From positions 5,704,001 to 5,768,000 of the forward strand of contig NZ_CP150218.1 of the NCBI RefSeq assembly GCF_037969875.1: DNA of 64,000 nt, read 5' to 3'. Source of the stretch: Paenibacillus sp. FSL R7-0337. Its GTDB lineage: Bacteria > Bacillota > Bacilli > Paenibacillales > Paenibacillaceae. Positions 17,970 through 26,589 of the stretch are shown piece by piece (the first letter of the stretch is position 1; the number at the start of each line of letters is the position of its first letter). Under the pieces are notes generated by a model. That model saw only the letters and a program-made list of their open reading frames with translations, did not search any database and was not told the DNA's origin. The position numbers and the translations under genes are program-made.

Positions 17970-18935
17970 GTGAAGAGCGATCTTGTAATTGTAGATACTC
18001 ATGCCCATTTCGCCGTCAAGGAGAACAAAAGCCTGGAGCTTAGTCTGGCCGGGGCCGGGACGGTCCCGGATTACAAGAAGCAGAAGGGCTTCGATGACTT
18101 GCAGTATCTGAAGAAGATGGTGGGGGCCACGCAGGACGGCTTCGTCGATGACAACAATCTGCTGGAGGATTACCTGAACTGTATGGCCGAGAACCAGATT
18201 GCCATGAGCTGGGTGCATCAGCTCAGCTTCGAGGATGTCTACGGCTATGAGGTGCTGTCCAATGAGAAAATCGCCGAGGCGGTCCGCGCCCACCCCGACA
18301 AGCTGCGCGGCTTCGCCAGCGTCAATCCCTACAAAGGGAAGGAGGCGCTGGCGGAGCTGGATTATGCCATTAAGACACTGGGCATGCAGGGCTTCAAGCT
18401 GAACCCCAATGATTACGGGGGCTTCGTCCTGAATGACCGGGAGCTGCTGTACCCGCTGTATGAACGGTGCAGCGAGCTGGGAATTCCGGTCAGCGTGCAT
18501 ACCGGGATTACGCCGGGCAGTATTTTTCGGATGAAGCATAACTACCCGATTCTGCTCGATGATGTGGCGGTGGATTTTCCCGACCTGACCTTGATTGTGG
18601 AGCATATGGGCCATCCCTGGAATGACCTCTGCTATTACATGGTCGGCCGGCACGATAATATGTATGTGACCATCACGGCGGTAGCCAATATCCTGATCCA
18701 CAATAACCCGAAGGTATTCCGGATGGAGCTGGCCAAGATGATCTCGGTCTGCGGCAGCCACAAGATCCTCTGGGGCTCGGATTGGACGGTCACCCCGAAC
18801 ATCGCCGAGGTGCTGAATTACATGCAAAAGGTAGTGATTCCGCTGCCCATGAAGCTGATGATGGGGGTGAAGGAGATCAAGCGGGAGGATGTCCAGAACA
18901 TCCTGGGGCGTAACGCACTCAGAATTATGAAGTAG
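17970..18935 (+). CDS. Amidohydrolase-2 family protein (possible aromatic decarboxylase)
   Basis: 321-aa metal-dependent TIM-barrel hydrolase of the PF04909 family. Predicted metal ligands: His11/His13 (VDTHAHF), His177 (VSVHTG), His212/His215 (IVEHMGHPW) and Asp271 (WGSDWT). This family includes nonoxidative decarboxylases of resorcylate- and ACMSD-type acids as well as hydrolases, so trimming a carboxylate from an aromatic polyketide is a reasonable guess. The start is GTG at 17970 preceded by GGTGAGAAG. Eight bases separate it from the next gene. Confidence 0.82.
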   Translation: MKSDLVIVDTHAHFAVKENKSLELSLAGAGTVPDYKKQKGFDDLQYLKKMVGATQDGFVDDNNLLEDYLNCMAENQIAMSWVHQLSFEDVYGYEVLSNEKIAEAVRAHPDKLRGFASVNPYKGKEALAELDYAIKTLGMQGFKLNPNDYGGFVLNDRELLYPLYERCSELGIPVSVHTGITPGSIFRMKHNYPILLDDVAVDFPDLTLIVEHMGHPWNDLCYYMVGRHDNMYVTITAVANILIHNNPKVFRMELAKMISVCGSHKILWGSDWTVTPNIAEVLNYMQKVVIPLPMKLMMGVKEIKREDVQNILGRNALRIMK

Positions 18936-18943
18936 GTGAGGAC

Positions 18944-19705
18944 ATGACAGTTCAGTTCATTGATTTAAGTGTGCCGATGGAGCAGAATCCGGGCGAGCTG
19001 GCCCCGTACGGGTTCGAGCAGACCGGACATCAGGAGGGGGCAGACCGCTTTGCCCGCCAATTCGACGGGAGCCGGAAGGACTTTCCGGGCGAAGAGTTCC
19101 TGAACATGGAGATGATCACCGCGTCCACGCATACCGGGACCCACTTCGATGCCCCCCTGCACTTCGGCTCCACGAGCGAGGGAGAACCGGCAGCGTCCAT
19201 TGACGAGGTCCCGCTGGAATGGTGCTTTGGCGACGGGGTGGTACTGGATTTCACCCATAAGCAAGCAGGAGAATCCATCGGGCAACAGGATATTGAACAG
19301 GCGCTTGAGCGGATCGGGTATACACTGAAGCCGCTGGATATTGTGCTGATCCGTACAGGTGCGGACCGGCACTGGGGAACCCCCCGGTATCTCACGGATT
19401 ATCCGGGCATGAGCAGGGAGGCTACAGCATTCCTGACCGGGCAAGGCATCAGGCTGATGGGCATCGACAGCTACGGGTTCGACCGTCCGTTCAAGCATAT
19501 GATCAGCGATTATAAGCGGACCGGCGACAACGCCTATCTGTTCCCCGCTCACTTCTGGGGCAGAGAACAGACGTATTGCCATATGGAGCGCCTGGCGAAT
19601 CTGGACCGGATTCCGGTGGCATACGGGTTCAAGGTCGCTTGCTTTCCGATCAAGATCAGGCAGGCCGGTGCGGCCTGGGTAAGGGTAGTAGCCATTATTG
19701 AGTAG
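18944..19705 (+). CDS. Cyclase-family (kynurenine-formamidase-like) metallohydrolase
   Basis: 253 aa, PF04199 cyclase family. The metal-binding signature HTGTHFDAP (His63, His67, Asp69) and the downstream region GIDSYGFDRPF / FPAHFWGREQ are present. Family members hydrolyse arylformamides or act on polyketide intermediates. Immediately downstream of the amidohydrolase and probably co-translated. In a type II PKS context a second ring closure or lactone step is plausible; the substrate is not known. Confidence 0.85.
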   Translation: MTVQFIDLSVPMEQNPGELAPYGFEQTGHQEGADRFARQFDGSRKDFPGEEFLNMEMITASTHTGTHFDAPLHFGSTSEGEPAASIDEVPLEWCFGDGVVLDFTHKQAGESIGQQDIEQALERIGYTLKPLDIVLIRTGADRHWGTPRYLTDYPGMSREATAFLTGQGIRLMGIDSYGFDRPFKHMISDYKRTGDNAYLFPAHFWGREQTYCHMERLANLDRIPVAYGFKVACFPIKIRQAGAAWVRVVAIIE

Positions 19706-19769
19706 TACATCACAAGTTAAGTGAAACGAGTCACATACCAATCACATAATCCAAGAGGAGGAATTAGGG

Positions 19770-20078
19770 ATGAATTATGAATTTGAGCTTAAGGTTACGG
19801 GTGTTAAGGGGCATTGCCGGGCAGGGCATAAGGAAGGGGATATCATGAAGGTCTCCCCGTTGAACGCAGGGAATCTGTGTGGAACGGCGTTTCATGCGGT
19901 CTTTCCGATGCTGCTGGCGCTGAACATGGATGCGAAGCTGCCGTGGGACCCGGAAGGCAACATTGTACATTCGGCCTGCCCGGATCTGCGCAACCAGATG
20001 ACGATGGAGATCCGCCGCATTCCGGTGGAGCCGTCCGAAGATTCCCCATATGCGGGCCGGATGCTGCAATCCAAATGA
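19770..20078 (+). CDS. TIGR04076 family small protein
   Basis: 102 aa. Recognised by the order VTGVKGHCRAGHKEGD...N...LCGTAFHAVFPMLLALN...CPD, typical of TIGR04076 proteins of unknown function, which I recall mainly from anaerobes. Conserved cysteines at ~20, 42 and 70 could bind a metal or Fe-S cluster. Ribosome site GAGGAGG 12 bases upstream. First gene after a 64-nt gap, heading the radical-SAM part of the cluster, so it may act with those enzymes. Function unknown. Confidence 0.7.
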   Translation: MNYEFELKVTGVKGHCRAGHKEGDIMKVSPLNAGNLCGTAFHAVFPMLLALNMDAKLPWDPEGNIVHSACPDLRNQMTMEIRRIPVEPSEDSPYAGRMLQSK

Positions 20079-20094
20079 AGGGGGAACGCTCCAT

Positions 20095-21471
20095 ATGACC
20101 AGAGCGAAGCAATATGTTGAATTGTTCAAGGAGAGAGATTCGATCTGTGTCTCGCATTATCCTGTACCTGTCTCTCAGCACGAAGAGTCTGAAGTAAGGT
20201 CGCTGATGGAGCTGAATCAGGTGAATACCAAGGATACACCGGTAGCGCTGTATCTGCATATTCCCTTTTGCGATGCCACCTGCTCGTTCTGCCCGTTCAA
20301 CCGTTATCTGAAGCGGCAGGATCAGGTGGACCGCTACCTGGCCGCTGTCCGGCAGGAGATGGACAGCTATGCAGCTACGCCGTTTGGCAGCAGCATTACG
20401 GTCTCGTCCATTAATCTCGGCGGCGGAACTCCCTCCTGCCTGTCCTCGGAAGAGCTGACCGGTGTCCTGCAATACATCAAGCAGGCCTTCCGCGTGGAAG
20501 AGGACGCCATGATCTTCATCGAAGGCAACCCGCGGAATTTCACGGCAGACAAGCTGGAGGCCTTGGCTTTGCAGGGCCTCAACCGGATCAGCGTGGGGGT
20601 GCAGACCTTTCAGGAAGAGCTGGCCGAAGTGCTGGGGCTGTATCACAGTGTCGAGGATTCATTCGCGTTAGTGAAGAATGCGCGTAACAGCGGCATTGAG
20701 AATGTCGGCATTGACCTGATGTACAATCTGCCGGGCCAGACGCTGGATCAATGGCGGGCGGATATCCTCACCTCCATCGAGCAGGAGATTGACCATATCT
20801 GCGTGATTTCCTTCTGTGTTGTCCCGCATACGCAGATTGCCTCGCGTATAGCGGAAGGGAAGATCCCGGGCATCGGGGATGTCTACCGGGAGATCGAGCT
20901 GTATACCATCGCCAAGGAGATGCTGCTGGAAGCCGGGTATGAGCAGTACAGCGTCATCGATTTCGCCAAGCCGGGCAAGACGGACCGGCACGCCACCCTG
21001 TACTTCTCGGAGCAGTCGCATATGATCGGGATCGGCGCGGCCGCTTTTGGCATCATCAACGGCTATATGTATATCAACAGCGGCAATCTGAATGAATATA
21101 TGACCCGCGTGCAGGACGGGCTGCTGCCGGTCAATTGCGGGGAGAAGGCGGATGAGCGGGAGCTGGCGCACGGGGCCATGGCTAAGGGGCTGCGGATGCT
21201 GTCCGTTAACCGTGCCGGGTTCGTGAAGATGTTCGGGCAGGAGCCGGAGGAGCTGTTCCCGGAGACGATCGAACGTCTGGTGCAGGACGGTCTGCTGATT
21301 CAGGATGCGGAAGGGATTCGGCTGACTGAGGACGGCATTATATGGGGCAACAATGTGAGCAAGCAATTTTTCTCCGCAAAATATGCGGATTACGGGCTTC
21401 AGCACCGGATGAAGCTGGCCAAGGGACGCCCGGTGCAGTCGGTACAATCGGTACAGTCGGTACAATCATAA
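20095..21471 (+). CDS. HemN-like radical SAM protein 1
   Basis: 458-aa radical SAM enzyme of the HemN/HemW superfamily. The Fe-S cluster motif is CDATCSFC (Cys59, Cys63, Cys66), followed by LGGGTPS (SAM contact), EGNPRNF, NRISVGVQTF and the HemN hallmark MYNLPGQT. The C-terminal HemN-C region ends in GNNVSKQFF. Start ATG at 20095 with AAGGGGG; the upstream frame overlaps the previous gene. It has two paralogues in the cluster (21793, 29191). Coproporphyrinogen oxidation is unlikely in a PKS operon; class C methylase/cyclopropanase-type chemistry is a better guess. The tail is four VQS units from a 9-bp DNA repeat. Confidence 0.85.
   Translation: MTRAKQYVELFKERDSICVSHYPVPVSQHEESEVRSLMELNQVNTKDTPVALYLHIPFCDATCSFCPFNRYLKRQDQVDRYLAAVRQEMDSYAATPFGSSITVSSINLGGGTPSCLSSEELTGVLQYIKQAFRVEEDAMIFIEGNPRNFTADKLEALALQGLNRISVGVQTFQEELAEVLGLYHSVEDSFALVKNARNSGIENVGIDLMYNLPGQTLDQWRADILTSIEQEIDHICVISFCVVPHTQIASRIAEGKIPGIGDVYREIELYTIAKEMLLEAGYEQYSVIDFAKPGKTDRHATLYFSEQSHMIGIGAAAFGIINGYMYINSGNLNEYMTRVQDGLLPVNCGEKADERELAHGAMAKGLRMLSVNRAGFVKMFGQEPEELFPETIERLVQDGLLIQDAEGIRLTEDGIIWGNNVSKQFFSAKYADYGLQHRMKLAKGRPVQSVQSVQSVQS
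21431..21466 (+). repeat. Four tandem 9-bp repeats at a gene end
   Basis: CGGT(G/A)CA(G/A)T is repeated four times without interruption and encodes (VQS)-type tripeptides at the C-terminus of the first HemN-like protein. Such tracts expand and contract by slippage without changing frame. Confidence 0.75.
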
Positions 21472-21485
21472 GGAGGGTATAGCTG

Positions 21486-21803
21486 ATGAGCGATATGTTG
21501 ATGAGAGTTAATCCGCAGGTGGGGAACGCTTTTGAGAGCATGTGCAAGTCGATTGAGGACACGGGGACGCTTGACCCCAAGGTGCGGGAATTGATCCGGC
21601 TGGCTTGCGTGGTTACAGACCGTTCTGCCTACGGCATCCGGCTGCATGCAATGAAGGCTTATGAGTTGGGGGCGAGCGCGGAGGAAGTGACAGAGACGGT
21701 GATGAATTGTCTGCCTGTGGCAGGTATTGAGGCGGTCTCTTCCGGTCTGGCTGCGGCCTTGTCGGCAGTGGAAGCTAAGCGGGGTGTTCATCATGTCGGT
21801 TAA
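21486..21803 (+). CDS. Carboxymuconolactone decarboxylase/AhpD-like protein lacking CxxC
   Basis: 105 aa, all-helical CMD fold: VRELIRLACVVTDRSAYGIRLHAMKAYELGASAEE aligns with AhpD-like proteins. The redox pair CxxC normally found before the conserved HxxxAxxxGAS is SAYG here, so peroxidase chemistry through a dithiol is not possible; a decarboxylase or isomerase-like or structural role remains. Sequence RLHAMKA retains the catalytic-type His. Ribosome site AAGGAGGG 8 bases upstream. Overlaps the following radical SAM gene by 11 nt, indicating coupled translation. Confidence 0.78.
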   Translation: MSDMLMRVNPQVGNAFESMCKSIEDTGTLDPKVRELIRLACVVTDRSAYGIRLHAMKAYELGASAEEVTETVMNCLPVAGIEAVSSGLAAALSAVEAKRGVHHVG

Positions 21804-23175
21804 GACCACGGCCTACGAACGCTTCTACAACGTCTATCCTCATAGAGATCCAATCTGTGTGTCCCACTATCCGAACCCTGTGACCGAGGTTGCCCCCGCT
21901 GATATCTATGGAACGATGGGCCTTGGCGGCCAGCCTCCGGCGGATAATGTGGGCGCAGTCTATGTGCATGTTCCCTTCTGCGCGTCCGTCTGCATCTTCT
22001 GCCCCTTCAACAAGATGGCCTATCAGGAAAAGCAGGTGGAGCAGTACATGGAGGCCGTCAAGGCCGAAATCGGCATCTATGCCTCTTCTCCGTATGGTTC
22101 GCAGTCCACGATCAGTGCGGTGACGTTCGGGGGCGGTACGCCTTCGGCTCTGTCGGCTGAACGGATGGTGGAGATGCTGAAGAGCGTCCAGGCGAGTTAC
22201 CGGGTGACGCCGGATGCGCAGATCTCTTTTGAAGGCAGCCCGGCCACCTTGACGCTGGAAAAAATGCAGGCCATCCGCGCCCAGGGGGCGAACCGGATCA
22301 GCATCGGCATCCAGACCTTCAACGACAAGATGGGGCATCATCTGCGGATGAGCCATGATTCCCGGCGGGCCTTTGAGGTGCTGGAGGAAGCGAAGGAAGC
22401 AGGCTTCGAGAATATTGGGATCGATCTGATGTACAACCTGCCCGAGCAGACCATGGAGGAGTGGCTGGAGGATGTCCGCACGGCGGTGCGGCTCGGCATC
22501 GACCATATCACGGTATTTTCACTGTGTGTAGTACCCTTTACTGCCCTGTTCAAAATGATCAAGGAAGGCAAGATTCCGCCTACCGGCAGCGTCGAGCTGG
22601 AAGTGGATATGTATCTGGAAGCCAAGCGGCTGCTCCAGGAAGAAGGCTATGTCCAGTACAGCGTGTGGGATTTCGCCAAGCCGGGCTTCGAGGACCGGCA
22701 TGTTCTCTTGTACTATACCCAGCAGAAGGATCTGTTCGCGCACGGTCCGGCGGCCTTCGGGTACGTCAACAAGCTGATGTATATCAACCAGGGGGATATC
22801 CAGGAGTACAGCGACCGGCTCCAGCAGCAGTTCCTGTCCGTCTTCATTGCCAGTCAGGCAGATGATCTGGAAGCGATGCACGGGATGATGGCCAAGGGTC
22901 TGCGGATGCTCTCAGTGAAGCGGAAGGATTTCGCTGGAATGTTTGGATATCAGCCGGAAGAGGTCTTCGGTCAGACGATCGATGATCTGGTAGCCAAAGG
23001 CCTGCTGGAAACGGATGAGCATGAGATCCGCCTGTCGGACAGAGGGATTGTCTGGGGCAACAACGTCTGCAAGGAATTCTTCTCGGAAGCGAACCAGCAG
23101 ACCTTCGAGAGCCGTGTGAAGCTGGCACGCGGACAAAAGCCGGCTGAGGCTGCCGGAGAGGAGCTGAAGGGATGA
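21793..23175 (+). CDS. HemN-like radical SAM protein 2
   Basis: 460-aa paralogue of the proteins at 20095 and 29191. Cluster motif CASVCIFC (Cys63, Cys67, Cys70), FGGGTPS, NRISIGIQTF, MYNLPEQT. N-terminal PICVSHYPNPV matches SICVSHYPVPV of paralogue 1. C-terminal GNNVCKEFF is the shared end. Start ATG at 21793 inside the upstream gene; the last four bases (ATGA) overlap the U32-family gene. Role inferred as oxygen-independent tailoring of the polyketide. Confidence 0.85.
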   Translation: MSVKTTAYERFYNVYPHRDPICVSHYPNPVTEVAPADIYGTMGLGGQPPADNVGAVYVHVPFCASVCIFCPFNKMAYQEKQVEQYMEAVKAEIGIYASSPYGSQSTISAVTFGGGTPSALSAERMVEMLKSVQASYRVTPDAQISFEGSPATLTLEKMQAIRAQGANRISIGIQTFNDKMGHHLRMSHDSRRAFEVLEEAKEAGFENIGIDLMYNLPEQTMEEWLEDVRTAVRLGIDHITVFSLCVVPFTALFKMIKEGKIPPTGSVELEVDMYLEAKRLLQEEGYVQYSVWDFAKPGFEDRHVLLYYTQQKDLFAHGPAAFGYVNKLMYINQGDIQEYSDRLQQQFLSVFIASQADDLEAMHGMMAKGLRMLSVKRKDFAGMFGYQPEEVFGQTIDDLVAKGLLETDEHEIRLSDRGIVWGNNVCKEFFSEANQQTFESRVKLARGQKPAEAAGEELKG

Positions 23176-24614
23176 AGCTGTCTGTCGGCACGAACTTTGA
23201 TGACCGGTTGCCCATCCTGCTGAAGGATTCGCATGTGGATGTCTTCTATGGCAAGCTATCTTCTGATCTGGTGGGCGGCGGAAGACCGACCTTTGCGCTG
23301 CCCACGATAGACCGGGCGAGGGTGGAGGAGCATGTCAAGCTCCTGCATGCCTATGGGTTCAAGTTCAATTATCTGCTGAATGCGACCTGTCTGGATAACC
23401 TGGAGACTACCAAGGATTTCCATTACCGCCTGCGCGAGCTGCTGGAATGGATCGGCACCCTGCAGCCGGAATATGTGACCGTATCCCTCCCGATGCTGAT
23501 TGATATGGTGCGCACCGCGCTGCCGGATGTGAAGATCAGCCTGTCCACCTTCGCCAATGTGAATACGCTGCGGCAGGCACAGTATTTCGAGGAAAAAGGC
23601 GTCAGCGAGATTACTCTGCCCGAGAGCCGGAACCGCGACTTCGCCTTCCTGGAGAGCCTGCGCAAGAATACCCGTTGCGACTATCAGCTCATTGCGACCA
23701 ATGACTGTATGCTGGATTGCCCCATGCGCCACAATCATGCGAACTTCCAGAGTCATGCCTCGCAGTGCAATCATGTAACGGAGGGCTTCGCGCTGGATTA
23801 TTATATGCTGCGCTGTACGGAGCGTAAGCTCCAGCACCCTGAGGAGCTACTGAAGTCGCAGTGGATTCGCCCGGAAGACATGTATGTCTATGAGGAGCTG
23901 GGCTATCACAAGTTCAAGCTGACCGAGCGGATGAAGACCACGGAGAAGATTGCGGCTACCGCGCAGTCCTATTCGCAGCGGAAGTATCAGGGGAACCTGC
24001 TGAGCCTGCTTAATTCGCGGATGGCAGAGGCTGACTTCGAAATGCCCAACTTCTCGAAGAATATCAAGGAGGAGTTCGCTCCGTCCGAGAAAATGAGACA
24101 GGTCTACCGCCTGCTGTTCAGCTTCCAGGCCAGCATCGACAACGAGAGCCTGGAAGGCTTCCTGGAGGGCTTCCGCTCGAAGCGCTGCGACCGGATGGAC
24201 TGTGACAAGTGCGGCTACTGTGCCGAATGGGCCAGCCGGACGGTGTCCATGGCGAAGCCCGGGGACGAGGCGCTGAAGGAATTCGAGCAGCTGTTCGCGG
24301 CGCTGGCTTCGGGAAGCTTCTTCGATTCGGCGGCCGGAGGAATGAAGGTGGCCTGGAGCGCGGAAGGCGAGGGTCTTCTGGAAGCTGTCATTGGGCGCAA
24401 GCCCGAGTTCATCCGCGATATGGCCGGGCCTGAGATCCGTAAGAAGGCTGAGGAGCTGGCAACGGCGCGCGGAAGTGCCCAGGTCTTAAGGCAGGATGTC
24501 GCCAAAGCGAACGTACTGTGTACCCCGGCAGACTTCCGGATGTTCGCGCTCAGCGATCTGCGGTCGCTGGGCTTCGATACGGCTGAGCTGGACTTAGAGG
24601 AGGCGGCCGGATGA
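23172..24614 (+). CDS. U32/UbiU-UbiV-like Fe-S protein
   Basis: 480 aa. The N-terminal ~220 residues resemble the U32 'peptidase' TIM barrel: LSVGTNFDD, NYLLNATCL, SLSTFANVNT, then the signature NDCMLDCPMRHNHAN. Cys179, Cys183, Cys199 and Cys215 match the four-cysteine 4Fe-4S arrangement of UbiU/UbiV-type proteins, which hydroxylate rings without oxygen. A second set, Cys339, Cys344, Cys347 and Cys350 (CDRMDCDKCGYC), could hold another cluster. The rest of the C-terminal half is helical and unrecognised. Coupled at both ends by ATGA overlaps, so its product is probably needed in step with the radical SAM enzymes. Confidence 0.75.
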   Translation: MKLSVGTNFDDRLPILLKDSHVDVFYGKLSSDLVGGGRPTFALPTIDRARVEEHVKLLHAYGFKFNYLLNATCLDNLETTKDFHYRLRELLEWIGTLQPEYVTVSLPMLIDMVRTALPDVKISLSTFANVNTLRQAQYFEEKGVSEITLPESRNRDFAFLESLRKNTRCDYQLIATNDCMLDCPMRHNHANFQSHASQCNHVTEGFALDYYMLRCTERKLQHPEELLKSQWIRPEDMYVYEELGYHKFKLTERMKTTEKIAATAQSYSQRKYQGNLLSLLNSRMAEADFEMPNFSKNIKEEFAPSEKMRQVYRLLFSFQASIDNESLEGFLEGFRSKRCDRMDCDKCGYCAEWASRTVSMAKPGDEALKEFEQLFAALASGSFFDSAAGGMKVAWSAEGEGLLEAVIGRKPEFIRDMAGPEIRKKAEELATARGSAQVLRQDVAKANVLCTPADFRMFALSDLRSLGFDTAELDLEEAAG

Positions 24615-25789
24615 AGAAGATCATCGGGCTCGCCGGGTCCATGAAGAAGCGCCACAGCTCCAGTGAATACCTGCTCTCTGTTGCGCTTGAAGCCGCAGCG
24701 GAGCAGGGGGTGCAGACGGAGCTGCTGCGGCTGAATGATTACAACATTCTGCCCTGTGACGGCTGCGGCAATTGCATGAACGGCAAGCACTGCCACCTGC
24801 TGAAGGACCCGGAGGACCAGTTGACGGAGCTGTACGACAAGCTGAAGGAGGCGGACGGCTTCGTCTTCGCCTCTCCGGTCTATGCGCTCTCGCTTCCGGC
24901 CGTCTGGAAGAACTGGATCGACCGCTGCGAGCCTTGCAGCGACGAGGATCTGGACTTCGAGTACTACAATTATGACCGGGTAGCCGGGGTGAAGGGCAAG
25001 GCGTTCAAGGGTAAGGTCGCCGGACAAATTGTTGTCGCAGCGGGACCGGGGCATGAATGGGCGCTGGCCTCGCTGATGCCCTGCTTCACGGCGATCAAGC
25101 TGTCGATGATTGCCAGCGCAGGCATCAGCCTGATTGAATATGACGGGCAGCCTGGCATCCGCAAGCGCTCCTGGAGCAAGCCGATTGAAGAAGCGGAGGA
25201 GGCGAAGATGATGGCCCGGGCAGTCGGGATGCGGGTGGCCTCCTCCCTGGGCTTCTCTTACTTCGACCTTCCCGGGCAGTCGGGAGGGGTGCAGGTGAAC
25301 GGTGATCCGGGGGAGAGCCACGGGCAGGGGCAAGGGCTGGCGAGCCTGGAGCAAAGCGAAGCCTGGCCTGCCTTCACTGTACAGGACGTCCGGGATGGGG
25401 AGGTTACGCTCGGTGAACTCGCTTCGATTCAGCCAAGGATCTTCGTCATCGGCGATCAGCAGGCCAGCCTCCGCTGCGGGCCGCTGCTGGAGCAGCTGAA
25501 GCGGCAGTTCGGCGGGACCGCAGACTGTGCGCTGATTGCGAGGGTGGGGCAGCTGCCCCACTTCATCACTCATGAATTCGTGAAGGAGAAGACAGGCCAG
25601 ACTGTTCCCGGCTTCACGCTGTACTATGACTGGGAGGATAAGCTGGCCTCGCGCTGCACGCTGGCGCCCGGACAGCCGGCCATTCTGGTAGGCAGAAGCC
25701 CCGGGGAGTGGCGGTTGTTTGCAGTGGATGAAGCAGACGGCCGGGATATAGACCGGGTCGTGGACTATCTGGAGGAAGCTGTCGTATGA
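24611..25789 (+). CDS. Flavodoxin-like NAD(P)H:FMN reductase fused to a thioredoxin-fold-like domain
   Basis: 392 aa. Residues 1-~215 are a WrbA/iron-sulfur-flavoprotein-type domain: IIGLAGSMKKRHSSSEY (FMN phosphate loop), four Cys (49, 52, 55, 61; CDGCGNCMNGKHC) and FASPVYALSLPAVWKNWIDR. After a Gly/Gln-rich linker (~residues 216-250) the last 140 residues (PRIFVIGDQQASLRCGPLLEQLKRQF ... LPHFITHEFV) have the beta-alpha-beta plan of a thioredoxin-like fold but no CxxC. This architecture is not one I know. Likely electron donor for the Fe-S enzymes beside it. ATGA overlap with the U32 gene. Confidence 0.78.
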   Translation: MKKIIGLAGSMKKRHSSSEYLLSVALEAAAEQGVQTELLRLNDYNILPCDGCGNCMNGKHCHLLKDPEDQLTELYDKLKEADGFVFASPVYALSLPAVWKNWIDRCEPCSDEDLDFEYYNYDRVAGVKGKAFKGKVAGQIVVAAGPGHEWALASLMPCFTAIKLSMIASAGISLIEYDGQPGIRKRSWSKPIEEAEEAKMMARAVGMRVASSLGFSYFDLPGQSGGVQVNGDPGESHGQGQGLASLEQSEAWPAFTVQDVRDGEVTLGELASIQPRIFVIGDQQASLRCGPLLEQLKRQFGGTADCALIARVGQLPHFITHEFVKEKTGQTVPGFTLYYDWEDKLASRCTLAPGQPAILVGRSPGEWRLFAVDEADGRDIDRVVDYLEEAVV

Positions 25790-25828
25790 GCGGCCCGGCC
25801 GGGAAGTTCAAGGGAGGATACAAATTAC

Positions 25829-26587
25829 ATGTTGAAGACTAAAGGGATACCTTTACATCACACTGTTCAGGGTACCGGAGAAGCCGTGCTGTGCCTGCAC
25901 GGTAACCGCGACTCTTCGCTTGTCTTCCGGGATTTGGCCATGGCGCTTGCGCCTCATTATCAGGTGCTGTGCGCGGACTTGCGTGCACACGGCCAGTCGG
26001 AATACGACGGTCCGGCCTTCACCCTGGAGGATATGGTCGATGATATTCTCAGGCTGCTGGATGAGCAGGGGCTGAAGCAGGTCTCGATTATCGGGCATTC
26101 CCTGGGCAGCACGCTTGCGCTGCTGCTCTCCGCTCGTGAGCCGGACCGGGTGAAGAAGCTGGTATTGATGGGGGCTGCGGCCACCTTCGCGGTTCCGTTC
26201 AAGCGGCCGGAGCACGGGGAAGAGATTACGCCGGATGCTGTGCGGCAGACGAATGCGGCGGCGGTTCCGTATTTTTTCACCGAGGGGCATGAAGCAGTTC
26301 AGCATCAGATTCTGGAGGGCTGGTCCCGGCTGCCTGCCGCGACCCACCGTCTGATGATTCAGATTAAGCATCCCGACCTGCGTCCGGTCCTTCAGGGCAT
26401 CCGGCAGAGATCGCTGATTATTACCGGGGAAGCGGACCGGATTACGCCGCTGCACAAGGCGCTGGAGCTGAACCGGTATTTGCCGGACTCCCGGATGCAT
26501 ACGGTTCCAGGCGCCGGACACTTTATGTTTCTTGAGGCGGGCGGGGATGTAGCTGCTGCCACGCTCACTTTTCTTAAGGGGGAGTGA
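25829..26587 (+). CDS. Alpha/beta hydrolase
   Basis: 252-aa serine hydrolase fold. Nucleophile elbow GHSLGS (Ser ~91), oxyanion-side motif LHGNRDSSLVF, and a late His in VPGAGHFMFLEAGG; the acid is likely Asp in TGEADRITP. Could release the finished polyketide from the ACP as a thioesterase, or open a lactone; no separate thioesterase is seen in the cluster. Ribosome site AAGGGAGG 11 bases upstream of ATG. Stop overlaps the next gene's GTG. Confidence 0.88.
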   Translation: MLKTKGIPLHHTVQGTGEAVLCLHGNRDSSLVFRDLAMALAPHYQVLCADLRAHGQSEYDGPAFTLEDMVDDILRLLDEQGLKQVSIIGHSLGSTLALLLSAREPDRVKKLVLMGAAATFAVPFKRPEHGEEITPDAVRQTNAAAVPYFFTEGHEAVQHQILEGWSRLPAATHRLMIQIKHPDLRPVLQGIRQRSLIITGEADRITPLHKALELNRYLPDSRMHTVPGAGHFMFLEAGGDVAAATLTFLKGE

Positions 26588-26589
26588 GC

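Noticed and set aside
17916..18827. 303-aa minus-strand frame under the amidohydrolase
   Set aside because: Same pattern of an antisense shadow, no start signal.
20095..21471. Oxygen-independent coproporphyrinogen oxidase for heme synthesis
   Set aside because: Three paralogues in a polyketide operon and no other heme genes nearby make a heme role unlikely.
24215..25573. 452-aa minus-strand frame across the U32 and flavodoxin genes
   Set aside because: Spans two confident + strand genes joined by an ATGA overlap; no motifs.
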